DNA from: Verrucomicrobiales bacterium
GTDB taxonomy: Bacteria > Verrucomicrobiota > Verrucomicrobiia > Verrucomicrobiales > DEV007
Direction: 5' to 3'
Assembly (NCBI GenBank): GCA_023253615.1
Contig: JALRFZ010000519.1
Location: 1-5,999, forward strand
DNA length: 5,999 nt
Within the stretch, counting starts at the first letter, position 1. Each line of letters starts with the position of its first letter. Position numbers and translations under genes: made by a program. The notes below the pieces were generated by a model. That model did no database searches. It worked only from the letters and a program-made list of their open reading frames with translations, and was not told the DNA's origin. This document shows positions 5,917-5,999 of the stretch, piece after piece.

Positions 5917-5999
5917 TGTCGGCGGCGGGACTCGAACCCGCACGGGATTTCTCCCAGCGGATTTTAAGTCCGCTGCGTCTACCATTCCGCCACGCCGAC
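5917..5999 (-). tRNA. tRNA-Leu (anticodon UAA)
   Basis: The minus strand folds as a class II tRNA. The 7-bp acceptor stem is GTCGGCG (5999-5993) with CGCCGAC (5924-5918). The D arm is GCGGAATGGTAGACGC, the anticodon stem GCGGA/TCCGC with loop CTTAAAA, the long variable arm GGGA-GAAA-TCCC, and the T arm GCGGG-TTCGAGT-CCCGC, with discriminator A at 5917. The anticodon TAA (5966-5964) reads UUA and UUG leucine codons; the long variable arm and discriminator A agree with leucine. CCA is not encoded and would be added after transcription. The gene fills the window to its last base, so its promoter lies outside. Confidence 0.96.

Noticed and set aside
1..5999. CRISPR array, insertion sequence, rRNA or prophage genes
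   Set aside because: No regularly spaced repeats, transposase or integrase coding sequence, terminal inverted repeats or ribosomal RNA motifs were seen.

Overview
This is a GC-rich bacterial chromosomal window with five protein-coding loci and one tRNA. No rRNA, CRISPR array, insertion sequence or prophage gene is visible. TGA is the stop codon of every complete gene, and tryptophan is encoded by TGG, so the standard bacterial code applies. The mix of a bacterial FAN1-type nuclease, a Gly/Tyr-rich lipoprotein and a tRNA without encoded CCA would suit Verrucomicrobiota or a related group. That placement is an impression, not a demonstration.

Left part, minus strand: three genes read right to left. 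First is a two-domain sugar-type ABC transporter ATPase of the RbsA/MglA family (1417-2916), with no permease or binding-protein gene beside it. Next is a DUF2887/Rpn-like PD-(D/E)XK protein (516-1346). Last is the start of mnmA (tRNA 2-thiouridylase), whose frame is broken by an in-frame TGA at 63-65 and then continues homologously to the window edge.

Right part, plus strand: a 119-bp divergent intergenic region with a perfect 6-bp inverted repeat separates the ABC gene from a 738-residue nuclease (3036-5252). This protein joins a complete FAN1-like VRR-NUC nuclease to a complete DEDDh (DnaQ-family) 3'-5' exonuclease in one chain. The catalytic residues of both domains are visible. It is the most notable object in the window. 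Its stop codon overlaps by one base the start of a small Gly/Tyr-rich lipoprotein gene (5252-5785), so the two are probably translated together. A 131-bp gap with a hairpin and a short tandem repeat follows, then a minus-strand tRNA-Leu(UAA) ending exactly at the window edge.

Functionally the genes are mixed: tRNA modification and decoding (mnmA, tRNA-Leu), carbohydrate uptake (ABC ATPase), a nuclease-fold protein of uncertain role (Rpn-like) and DNA repair (FAN1-exonuclease). Only the FAN1-exonuclease/lipoprotein pair looks like a tightly coupled unit.
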